Positions 11,434-20,745 of a stretch of 64,000 nucleotides of DNA are shown here, piece by piece (position 1 is the first letter of the stretch; each line of letters begins with the position of its first letter). The stretch is taken from assembly GCA_973895155.1 (NCBI GenBank), contig OZ316898.1, positions 5,456,001 through 5,520,000 of the forward strand, written 5' to 3'. The position numbers were made by a program, and so were the translations under genes. The DNA comes from Marsupella aquatica. Its lineage: Eukaryota; Marchantiophyta. The notes under the pieces were generated by a model. It was given only the letters and a program-made list of their open reading frames with translations. It made no database searches and was not told the origin of the DNA.

Positions 11434-14400
11434 CGATCAGTGCATTCAATGAAGAAGATCAGGATCGAGGAGTTAATGATACTAGCTAATGCTGGTCAGA
11501 AGAAGGCAAATTGAACGAGGATGCAAAAGCTCGTCAAACTAAATGATAATTGATCAATTGCTCACTTCCTGAGTAATGAAGTGTGCATTCAAAGGCTCTA
11601 ACACAAGTCTGAATGAGCGAAGGAAATCTCGAACGCAAAGAAACAAATGAGAGAGCTCGAAATTGGAGGAGAGCACAGACTTGAGTCACCTTGAAACCCA
11701 CAATGCTTCGGAGCCGTGGATCGAGAGTCGTTCCGAATTAATCCGTTTCACGAAACTGGAGCGCTTCAAACGTTCGCCCGAATTCTAAATCTTGGTATTG
11801 AATGTGACAATTTAGAATTTCAACTCTCGACACGTTCAAATACTCTTAATTGATGTTTGCGTTCGAGTTTGAGCTCAAAGAGTCACAACAGCTTTGACGT
11901 AAGAGTAGTTGTGCTGTAATATGACAGACAGTCAATGTCCCATTGACACTATCTGCCCTTACATGTATCTTCATGTATCTTACACTGATTTATGAAAAGA
12001 AATTCGATACGTAAAAATATACATCATTATAGTTGAAAGACCAGTATGTGGGTCTAGCTATTTAACACAATTTTATAAAGATAATTCAATGACAAGCAAA
12101 AAGACTCCATGATTCTATTTGGAAACCAGCTCAATGTTTTTTTTTTCTATTTTTTTAAATAATTAATGTGCACAAATTTATTGTTGTATGATTGATGTCA
12201 AAAGCTCACCTATATTCATCATCATTTTACAAGAATGGCTTGGACTGAGCCCCCGATTACCAATAACTGTGAAAATGCCATTTACAAGAATGGCTTGGAC
12301 TGAGCCCCCGATTACCAATAACTGTGAAAATGCCCTGGCCTATTTATTTGGAAGGTTTTACTTTGCTGGTTGTTGAAGTTTTATTTATAGACCAGCCCAA
12401 TGCCCCTTTGTTGCACTGTTGTCATTGGTGTGTACAGCAATTCCCCTTGGGCTGCACAGAAATGTCACGATGAGGCAAGAAAGTGCAGTTGAGGCAAGTA
12501 GAGAATATTGTTGTTCCGGCCATGTTGGGTGTGTAGTCATGTTGTTCTGGTTAGGTGCATGTTTGTTGCCACAAAAATGTGTTATTTTGGACAATCTTGT
12601 TATTATTAAAGTGATGTTGTTAGAGAGGGCAAGGGCATGGGAGAGCCAGGGAGTACTATGGGCAACAACAGCCAGGGCATTGTGGAGTAAGACTGTTTTT
12701 TTCCTCTGACTAGCTTTTTTCCAAAATTTTCCTCCCATATGCCCTCTCTTTGTCTCCTCTCTCTTTCTCTCCCCCTCTTTCATGTTGCACTCATTTAAGC
12801 AGGCTGGTCTATGCGGTTCCTATTTGCTTCCCTTCTAGAGGTCAATTTTTACTTTTAGCAAACACAAAAAGGTTAAGCACCTTCAAGGATGACATCCTAA
12901 AGTTCAATTTTACAACTGGAAAACTAGAGATGTAATGGATGCCTTTGATAGCCACTTAGGATATAATATGGAGCCGGCATGATGGCAATAGGGCACACTT
13001 AACACTAGTATCAGCACTTACCTGGCAAGATTGAATTGAATGGTCCGTGCCTTTTATTGCTCTTTATTAAACAGTCTTGTCACCTTGCACTTATTGTTTA
13101 AAATGCTGAACACGTACAATCTCCAAGAGTGGATAGTAAGTGGTCAATGTAGAGTCTATTAGTTTAGGGTCTACGAAATTTAAGCTGTAGGCAAGTCAAT
13201 AGTTAACCCATGGTTAGTTATCAAAGGTGAAAATGGTTGAACCATGGTTATCTTAAAAGATAGCAAAGTAGATTAAATATCATAGTTGGTAAGACAAGGA
13301 TGGCATAGGACAGCCTGATGGAACTTGTCTCAATCTGTTATAAGAGTAGAACTTAAGACAGTTCTAAGACACTCTGATTTCACCTTCCACCTTCAATCCA
13401 ATCTCAGCCATCCAATTCAGATACTAACTCCCCAGGTTGAATGTCAAAACTGATCCGTCTTAAAGATGGATAGTTTAGAGCATGTCTTTGATCTCTATAA
13501 TTTCACCCATAGAGTCTGTCGTCTCTAAGTACAAACCATCACTAAGTGCAAGCATTTTTTTGTATTAGTGCCCAAAGATTTCCAAGATTATTACTAGTAC
13601 TTGTAGTTGCTCTTGCATTTTTCATAAGTGCAAGTCAGCATCACTAGCCGGCAAATAATTAAGTGCCGAAAGGGTGGATACAGAAGATTGACATGCAATT
13701 AATACAAGTGTCTACTGTAAAATATAGGTACTATGCACTTTCATTTTAAGTGCAAATCATGGATACACTTCTTGTACTTATCAAGTGTATTCTGATGTTC
13801 CATGCATATGTTGAGGCACTGATACAAAACACTTAGTCAAGGAGTGCACTGAACACTACCTTATAACTGCAACCCATGGCAATTGTGCATGCACTATTTT
13901 GCATAAGTGCATGTTGATAAATGTCTAAAGCAGCAAAGCAATCTTCCCAAGGCCTTGCGTTATAGGGTATTCCATACCAGGCTCAAGTGGACATAGTTGG
14001 ATGTAATGTTTGATGAAAGGTAATTTTATAGTGATGGGAGGGGTGTTTGTGGGTCATCATATGTATGTGGCCGAAACCCCATTCTACCCCACTTTTGAGT
14101 TCCCCTTTCTACCCTCACTGCTTTGTGTGTGGTTCCCAATTATAGTACTCTAACTATTCCCCCATGGCCTGAGAATGTACACTTTGGGGTCTTGTTGTTA
14201 GTTCATCCCTTTGCCTCACTCTGCCTGTGGTGTGGGTCTGTTGTCTTAGTGCATTTTACTGGTCAGTAAATTAAGTTGCATTTAACATTAAAAAAAACGT
14301 GTTCTCATTGAGCTTCTTTAGGAGGAGTACACAAATTAAGGGGCCACTCTAAGTAGGGCCATTTTCTTGTGACCTGAGAATGTACTTTTTGAGTTTAGCT

Positions 14401-14770
14401 GACAGAAGGGGTGAGAGGAGCACTTGCAAGAGTATCCCGCAGCAGTTAGCTATGTCAAATAGATTCAGTCACAAAACTACAAATAGGAAAAAGTTGTGGT
14501 GACAGCCATAGAGACCGATGTTGCTTTCATGCCCCATAACTGCTTCAAAACTTATTGGCATCTCAATGACATGAGCTCATTACAAAGCTTGTTTGGATAT
14601 TTTCTTTTAAATTTATAAACAGTGGGATTTCTAAGATTGTATAATGGTGGAGAAATCTTGTTTGAAAAGTTGACCACAACAAACTAAACCAAAATAGTTG
14701 TACAACTCTTGTCATTCTGCTCATTCTTAACAAACTAAACCAAGTAGAATGACTTTTTCTTTCTCCTTAT
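11434..14770. other. Intergenic, AT-rich, upstream of the GH17 gene
   Basis: No gene is recognised. The first few hundred bases upstream of 11433 must include the GH17 promoter, but no single TATA box stands out. The stretch 11880-12200 is AT-rich with a T-run near 12137. The segment 12700-12790 is CT-rich. From 13500 to 13930 the word AGTGCA occurs repeatedly (see findings). Frames up to 132 codons around 12385-12783 overlap on both strands and look like chance. Confidence 0.5.
12226..12335. repeat. Near-perfect tandem duplication, 2 x 55 bp
   Basis: The block starting tttacaagaatggcttggac is followed directly by a second copy with only the last base changed. The near identity indicates a recent slippage or unequal-exchange event. 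Confidence 0.9.
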
Positions 14771-14779
14771 TCTTTTAGA

Positions 14780-15460
14780 TGATGCAGAGTCATTTCAGAT
14801 CATTCTCGTTCTGCTCGACTCATCGTTCCACTTATCTATGGCTTTTGCAAGAGTGCTGTATTTCAGTTCATCATTCCAATTACTCATTCGCTTCTGCTCT
14901 ACGTCATGATTCTACTTATCTATCGCTTCTGCAAAGAGTACTTTCGGTTCTGCTCGACTTCATCATTCTACTCATCAAATCCGAGATCAAATCGCTTTTG
15001 CACGAGTACTGTATTTCGGTTCATCATTCCACTTACTCATTCGCTTCTGCTCGACTTCATCATTCTACTTATCTATCGCACTAAATTCAGTTGGTGAAAA
15101 AAATAAGGAATCTAACTATTCTTCGATTTTCCTGTGCCAAAACCTTAGCATGTACACATAAAAGCTTTGCAAGAGTACTTTCAGTTCATCATCCCACTTA
15201 CTCTTATTCATGTAAACACAAAAGCTTTGCAAAAGTACTTTCAGTTCATCATCCCACTTACTCGTTTTCTTCTGCAAGAGTACTTGGCTTTCTGCTCTAC
15301 TTCATCATTCTACTTGTCGCTTCAGCAAGAGTACTTTCACTTATCATTCCACTTACTCTTTCGCTTCTGCACGAGATTAGTTTCAGAGAACAAAAGAGAG
15401 AGACATCATTCCACTTACTCTTTGGCTTCCGCACGAGATTACTTTCAGAGAGAACAAGCC
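14780..15460. repeat. Degenerate pyrimidine-rich tandem repeat
   Basis: Short modules recur more than ten times in varying order: cttctgc(a/t)c/aagagtac, tttc(a/g)gttcatca, ttccacttactc, and tcgacttcatcattctac. Spacing is irregular (about 45-90 bp). The open frames on the plus strand (His/Ser/Phe/Thr-rich) are a by-product of the repeated CT-rich word, since two frames stay open at once. Confidence 0.75.
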
Positions 15461-16260
15461 ACTTTAGAAAAGCATTCGATGGGCACCAGAAATCAAAACG
15501 ATAATGAGGACTAGTGTGCGGTTGTACAGCATGAACTTCTCTAGTAGAGGATTGCGTGACATCATGAGGTAGTGCCGCATAAAGCGGCACCATTCTACGT
15601 GGACTTCACCGCTGCACAAATCATTCCGTCACTCTGCAGTTCGGTTCCTGTTCTGTGGCCCCAGGAGTGTTCTCAACAGCTGCGAGAAGAAAGGAAAGAA
15701 CAAAAGAACTTTGAAGAAGAGGACTGAATGGGTTCGTGCTTCTACTCTCATCTAAGTCCTTGGAATCAAGCAGTCGAGTAATTGATCCGAATCGAAATGC
15801 CTTGATGCAACTGTTAGGCATTTATGGAGCATGTGTCGGAAGAGGGTCACAGCTTTGTGCACCACATTGATGTCGTTTTAAAATTGCATCATTTCAATGA
15901 CAACTCACAAGGATGAATTATTCAGTCTTACCGTGACGACCTAAATTTTTGTGTAGCAATTTCAAGTATTCTGCAAGACAAATGATTTCATTCATGGGTG
16001 AGTATTGATCATATCCATGAATTGTATGAAAGGCACCCAGAGAAAAGCACGACACTTGTGGAGTCCTTCCGTATCTCTGTGGGCAAAATCGAATCGACTT
16101 CACCGTATTCACGAATTATGTGAAATGCACCAGGTAAACACAGTACAGAGCTGACTTTTGATAATTCTATCACCTAACATAAGTAATTTCTACATTTACG
16201 AACCTCTCTAACTGGACCTGTAAACAATTGTCCGATAGGACATGAAATGATCTACTTTCG
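15461..16260. other. Intergenic, downstream of the methyltransferase gene
   Basis: Nothing coding is recognised. Because the methyltransferase is on the minus strand, the right part (about 15900-16260) probably carries its 3' UTR. A 14-16-bp imperfect inverted word (tagtgccgcataaagcggcac) sits near 15572-15592 and could form a small hairpin. Confidence 0.4.
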
Positions 16261-18345
16261 TCACGTGGAATCAATGGCGGGTGAATTGATATGATCAATA
16301 TTTGCTAGCCTTGATAGGCCATCGACCCCCATCATATCTGCAAATCCAATGTCCTCTGCAAGAATTCCCTCATCCTCCTCCTCAGCCTCCTCAAGCTCAG
16401 AATCGGAGCTCCTCCGGTTTCGCTTCCTCGATTGTTTTCTAATGTGATCTGACCTTACAGGTCTTTGCCTTGTCGACAACTCGATTTTCAAAAGAGTACC
16501 TTCATTCTTGAAAATATAAGGGGCTTTGAAAGCGAATAAAGAAAGCTCAGTGAAGTCAATCTCCTTGTCCAGTAACCTGTACAACTCAGTGTCAACCCGT
16601 TGCAAGAGGCGACATCTCGCGTAAAACGATTCATTTCCCGGTTGCCCTTGCCTCGCCTTATTCTTGTCCAGGCGACTTGTCAAAACATACACTAGATAAC
16701 GATAATGTGCAACACGATCAAAAATAGCCCAGACCTCATCCCTAGCAGGGTAAATGAAATATTGTTCATCAAACTTCAAGTAATTGTCCATCCTATGAGA
16801 AAAAGCAATCCAGGAATTCTGGTTGTCGACCACTTTCCTGACCCGAAACAGGCCAGTGCCACGAATTGTGTCCCATTCATCTGCCTCCTGAGCAGTATAG
16901 GCCTCTACCATTTCCATGAACCTAACCTCAATCTGAATCGGAGGCTTCTTTTTTCGTCCAGGTGTGCAGGTGAAGCGGTCTCCAGTTCTGCTTTCAATGA
17001 GAGCGTACCAGTTCGGTCGCTCATGATCGTTGTACAAAGCCCAAACCTCGCCGGGGTCCATGGCTGAGCAATCCTGCTCTCTGATGGATTTTGGAAGCAC
17101 TATCGGCCTCATAATTGCTCGACCTGTACGTTCAAGGAGTGGGCTCAAGAGATAGGCAATGACATTTACTGAAAATGTGTTCCCCAAAAGATTCCATCGG
17201 AGGTTTCGATTCACTCCGTCTGCTACTGGATGGAGTCTAGATTGCACAGACTGTATTGGAACAGCTCTTTTCGCAACAACTTGCTTATTGTCACTCCTCA
17301 AAGTCTTGTTAAAGCCATTCCTTGTGGTGACTTGCTTTACCTCTTCGAATTCCTTCTGAGTATCAGTGGGCGAGGATCCGTTCTTCTCGCCACATTTAAA
17401 ATTTACATTGGTGTAGCCTGCAGGATATCCCAAGGCCTTTTCAACTTCTGCAACATTAATGTAGCGTAATGAACATGTCGCATTGTCCATCACCAAGTCC
17501 AAGCCAGCGTTGCCACCTCTGCAAGCATTTGTTGACATTATGCATCCAATTTTTGAGTCAAGCGCTGTGCCAGCTTTGAGCACACTCTGAAGAGATGTAC
17601 TCGCATGATCCCTTAAACGGGGGATCTTTTTCGCGTATGGTATGTTTGACCAGTATAATCGCCGCCGTCTGCTTGGAGTGAGCTCTTGGGAATCAATCTC
17701 CATGGGAATCGTTTTCAAATGCTTTGAAATCTCATCCCTATCTTGCCACGCCATTGATGCCACATTCTCTGCAAGAAACCAGGTCGGTTTAAAAATGTTG
17801 ATAATTCGCAGCATTTCGAAGAACAATTTGCTCCGTTCCCCGTGTAGCCCCATTCTGTGGCCCATGCTACTGAGGTCCTGGCAGGGAAAGCCGCCGACAA
17901 CAAGGTCAACCTTTTCTGGTATAGAAGTCAATTGAAGAGCTGTCACATCTCCAAGATGATGAACGCTCGGATGCCTTGCCTTGACGACCTGAGTTGCGGA
18001 CACATTCACTTCACAGCTGTATCCCACGAAAGGTATCCCGACAAGAGAGAGCGCTGTCCAGATGCCACCGATTCCATCGAATAAGCTGAGCACAACCAAA
18101 GGCCCCGCAGTCCATCCACCAGCTTTGATTCTTCTAGTTTGTATCCAATGTGCAAAAGAGTGGACTTCCAGTGGAGTCGAACCGTTCGCCGCAGCTCCAA
18201 CATGTTGTTGTTGCTGCTGCTTCGCTAAGGTAGCAGCATCCTTTTCAAGATCACGGATCTTATTAACAGAGTCCTTTTCAAGATCACGGATCTTATTAAT
18301 AGAGTCCTTTTCAAGATCACGGATCTTATTGAGCAGCTGATCCAT
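16261..18345 (-). CDS. DNMT3-like DNA (cytosine-5) methyltransferase fused to a DUF3444 domain, 694 aa, single exon
   Basis: Predicted nuclear enzyme methylating cytosine with S-adenosylmethionine. Residues 5-37: three NKIRDLEKD repeats, then a Gln run at 43-47. Residues about 82-403: C5-methyltransferase domain with motif I (LSLFDGIGG, 86-94), catalytic motif IV (GGFPCQDLS, C155), motif VI (AENV, 192-195), motif VIII (SRRRRLYWSNIP, 225-236), a target-recognition stretch ending ALGYPAGYTNV, and motifs IX/X (LLGNTFSVNVIAYLLSPL). The order and wording resemble DNMT3 (YFWGNLPG, FGFPVHYTDV, GRSWSVPVIRHLFAPL) more than DNMT1 or CMT. Motif IV has PCQ, where animal DNMT3 has PCN. Residues about 428-620: DUF3444-like, with PGEVWALYNDHERPNWYALI, then GLFRV, FSHRMD, and IYPARDEVWAIF, the two halves of that plant domain. 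A basic cluster (RKQSRKRNRR, 636-645) could be a nuclear signal; an acidic patch follows (649-659). No PWWP, ADD, BAH or chromodomain is seen. The ATG at 18345 has an in-frame stop 17 bases upstream. A spliced N-terminal extension is possible (see 18562-18813). Intronless, unlike most neighbours. Confidence 0.88.
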   Translation of the reverse strand: MDQLLNKIRDLEKDSINKIRDLEKDSVNKIRDLEKDAATLAKQQQQQHVGAAANGSTPLEVHSFAHWIQTRRIKAGGWTAGPLVVLSLFDGIGGIWTALSLVGIPFVGYSCEVNVSATQVVKARHPSVHHLGDVTALQLTSIPEKVDLVVGGFPCQDLSSMGHRMGLHGERSKLFFEMLRIINIFKPTWFLAENVASMAWQDRDEISKHLKTIPMEIDSQELTPSRRRRLYWSNIPYAKKIPRLRDHASTSLQSVLKAGTALDSKIGCIMSTNACRGGNAGLDLVMDNATCSLRYINVAEVEKALGYPAGYTNVNFKCGEKNGSSPTDTQKEFEEVKQVTTRNGFNKTLRSDNKQVVAKRAVPIQSVQSRLHPVADGVNRNLRWNLLGNTFSVNVIAYLLSPLLERTGRAIMRPIVLPKSIREQDCSAMDPGEVWALYNDHERPNWYALIESRTGDRFTCTPGRKKKPPIQIEVRFMEMVEAYTAQEADEWDTIRGTGLFRVRKVVDNQNSWIAFSHRMDNYLKFDEQYFIYPARDEVWAIFDRVAHYRYLVYVLTSRLDKNKARQGQPGNESFYARCRLLQRVDTELYRLLDKEIDFTELSLFAFKAPYIFKNEGTLLKIELSTRQRPVRSDHIRKQSRKRNRRSSDSELEEAEEEDEGILAEDIGFADMMGVDGLSRLANIDHINSPAIDST
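18233..18336 (-). repeat. Three 33-bp in-frame repeats coding the methyltransferase N-terminus
   Basis: On the plus strand the word ccttttcaagatcacggatc recurs at 18240, 18273 and 18306, period 33. Each unit codes for an 11-residue NKIRDLEKDS(I/V) segment. Each unit also contains aagatc-acg-gatctt, a short inverted repeat. The copies are almost identical at the DNA level, so the expansion is recent. The charged heptad-like peptide probably forms a short helix or coiled coil. Confidence 0.88.
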
Positions 18346-18561
18346 TTCTCGAGGACTTGTAGATCAGAAATGCGACACAGCTGCTTCCCTCCGCATAAAC
18401 AATTTCCAGACAGCGAGTCAGAGAAGTATAGAAGAAGTGTGCTCTTCAATTCGACCAACAGACTTCAATTTTATTTTATAATCTATAAAGAACATAGGGA
18501 GGCCCAGGTAGAAGAACAAAGGAGAAGAAGAATAGCATTACAATTGTGAATTGGCGCTCAC

Positions 18562-18813
18562 CTGCTCTCTCTGCTTCTTCTTCTTCGTCACCCAATCTTC
18601 CACTTTTAAGTCCTCCGACAAAGACTTTCTCAAGACCTCTACTCCCTGCGTCCTCAATTCGTCATCTAGGGAGTCCTCCTCTAAGGCCTTGCCAACCTCG
18701 TTTCCCTGCTTCTGCAGTCTATCATCTTCCGCGTACTCTGAGAAATTCTTGTTCACCTCTTTTCCCTGCTTTTTCACAGTCTCGGTCACCTCTTCTCCCC
18801 CCTGGGTCTTCAT
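18562..18813 (-). CDS. Candidate small repeat-coded exon upstream of the methyltransferase
   Basis: An open frame starts at ATG 18813 (MKTQGGEEV) and runs 84 codons to a splice-donor-like CAG|GTGAGC (intron would begin at 18561). If unspliced it stops at 18538 (91 aa). It contains about four degenerate 20-21-residue units built on (L)x(K/T)QGxEVxxxxxxED, highly charged and likely helical. The donor is phase 0. A CAG at 18339-18337, inside the first codons of the methyltransferase, would be a phase-0 acceptor giving a fused protein with a 225-base intron, but the tract before it is not pyrimidine-rich. No protein family is recognised. It could be a first coding exon of the methyltransferase, a separate small gene, or a chance frame. 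Confidence 0.35.
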
Positions 18814-19890
18814 TTTGACATCTTGAGATAAAGTCTTCGAAATTCTGGCCAAACTTGTTTTCGATAGGGCCCAGGCCTCAAGAAGTACGAGACACGGAGA
18901 GGAGTACTAGAGACATTCTGCTCTTCCAGGATATGCCGTTCAACCACACGAAGTACAGCGCAGAAGCACAGCGGAGACGAACTATAGCACGAAGTGCAAA
19001 TAAAAAACATAGCAGTTGCAATCGAATGGCCGACAAGGGAAGGGAATGGAGGCCGTCCGCCCGTCCAGACGTACGTGCATCACCGATAAAGCTCCACAAA
19101 TCTTTCCAAAGCCCTTCCGGTCCAGTCCTCCGAAAGCCACAAAGATAAAAATGCTACGAAGATGGGAACCCCGCCATTACGCCACATTCAAGTCCGAGAT
19201 TGCTGGACGGGTCGGCCATGCGGAGTACGGGCTCCATGAAGCCACCAAGTTCACGTGTCATCGATCATCTTCTCGAATCATGACGTCTGCGGCTGGTACA
19301 TCACTCGTGTGGCACAAAGAAATACACGAAAGAAAACTATAGCGAGCGAACTCCGAGGCGCTGGACAGTCCCTCCTCTCACACAACACACTGCCACAAAT
19401 CCCCCTCCGCTATGACTTGGAGCGAGAGAAAAGTGGGGCGTCCTCCAAAGACCTCTATCCCAAAAGGAATCAACGAGAACATTGAGTCCAAATCCCGAGG
19501 CGCTCCCCCTTCCTCTGACCGCAACAGGGCACAATAAATGATCTGCACTCCATTTCGGCCCACGAGACGAGCGACAGAACAATGCAGTCTCGATTCACTT
19601 GAGATACCAAGAAATCGAACAGATGCGAACTTACTCCAGAGTAGAAAGCACGAAAGGCTCTTTCCAGAAACAGAGAATTGCAATGATTTTCCCTCCGCCG
19701 CCGCTGCTCCTGCTGCTCCTCCTCCTCCTGCTGCTGCTGATGATGATGACGATGATGAGACTGATGAGCCACAGGAAAAATGGCGTCTCGACTAGACACG
19801 AGAAGAAGGATTCGAAAAGATGAGCAGTGGCACCCAGAAAGATTTGAAACGAACAGCAAGCACGATGCACCCACCCCTCCTCTCCTCCCG
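18814..19890. other. Probable promoter/leader region of the methyltransferase
   Basis: No gene is recognised. The stretch is richer in C and purines than the flanks. At 19680-19760 a CTG/CTC/GAT trinucleotide tract gives long open frames on both strands (poly-Gln/Glu or poly-Leu/Asp). These are microsatellite translations with no domain. It lies directly upstream of the minus-strand methyltransferase, so promoter function is an inference from position. Confidence 0.35.
19690..19770. repeat. Trinucleotide microsatellite tract (CTG/CTC then GAT)
   Basis: Imperfect runs of gctgct, cctcct, ctgctgctga and tgatgatgac follow one another over about 80 bases. It has no fixed reading frame. Confidence 0.8.
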
Positions 19891-19891
19891 G

Positions 19892-20745
19892 TCGACTGCT
19901 ACTGTAGTACTTCCCTTACCTGGTTGTAAGAATACCAGGACTGCGTAGCATAGTTGTGGTACGTGATTGCCTTGGTATGTCGGTCAAGAGCTACTGTAGT
20001 ACGCCACTCTACATGGTTGTAAGAATAGCAGGACTGTGTACCATAGTTGTGGTACGTGGTTACCTTAGTATATAGGTCCAGTACTGCTGTAGTACTTCAC
20101 TCTACCTGGTTGTAAGAATACCAGGGCTGCGTAGCATAGTTGTGGTATGTGGTTACCTCAGTATGTAGGTCGAGAGCTACGGTACTACTTCACCTCTAAC
20201 TGGTTGTATGAATACCAGGGCTGTGTAGCATAGTTGTGGTGGGTGGTTACCATAGTATATAGGTCGAGTACTACTGTACTACTTCACTCTACCTGGTTGT
20301 AAGAATACCAGCGAGGACTGGGTAGCATAGGTGTGGTACGTGGTTACCTCAGTATATAGGTTGAGAGCTACTGTAGTACTTCACTGACTCTACCTGGTTG
20401 TAAGAATACCAGGACTGCGTAGCATAGTTGTGTTATGTACTTATGTGGTTACTTCAGTATGTAGGTCGCGAGCTACTGTACTACTTCACTCTAACTGGTT
20501 GTATGAATACCAGGGCTGCGTAGCATAGTTGTGGTAGGTGGTTACCATAGTATATAGGTGGAGTACTACTGTACTACTTCACTCTACCTGGTTGTAAGAA
20601 TACCTGGACTGCTTAGCATAGTTGTGGTACTTGATTACCTTAGTATATAGGTCGAGTACTACTGGAGTATTTCACTCTACCTGGGTGTAAGAATACCAGG
20701 ACTGCATAGCAAAGTTGTGGTACTTGGTTACCTTAGTATAGAGTA
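19892..20745. repeat. 93-bp satellite array, 9 units
   Basis: The word tggttgta(a/t)gaata marks units at 19921, 20014, 20107, 20201, 20294, 20395, 20496 and 20589, with a variant (tgggtgtaag) at 20682. Spacings are 93, 93, 94, 93, 101, 101, 93 and 93. Each unit also contains gcatagttgtgg and tagtatataggt. Units 4 and 7 share private variants (ttgtatg, ggtggttaccatag), pointing to a higher-order three-unit block. A diverged single unit lies at about 20975-21080 beyond about 230 bases of other sequence; both have ctcctcccggtc at the left edge. There is no coding capacity. Confidence 0.92.

Noticed and set aside
14779-15514. Overlapping Ser/His/Thr-rich plus-strand frames
   Set aside because: Two frames are open at once because of the pyrimidine-rich repeat; not coding.
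16261-18345. Methyltransferase as part of a retrotransposon
   Set aside because: Some retroelements carry methyltransferases, but no reverse transcriptase, integrase or flanking LTR pair was found next to it; the copia LTR at 22430 is 4 kb away and from another context.
19470-19874. 134-codon minus-strand frame with His/Gln/Glu runs
   Set aside because: The composition comes from the CTG/CTC/GAT microsatellite at 19690-19770, and frames on the other strand are open over the same stretch; no domain.
19892-20745. Possible CRISPR-like array
   Set aside because: Units are contiguous tandem repeats without unique spacers, in a plant nuclear genome.
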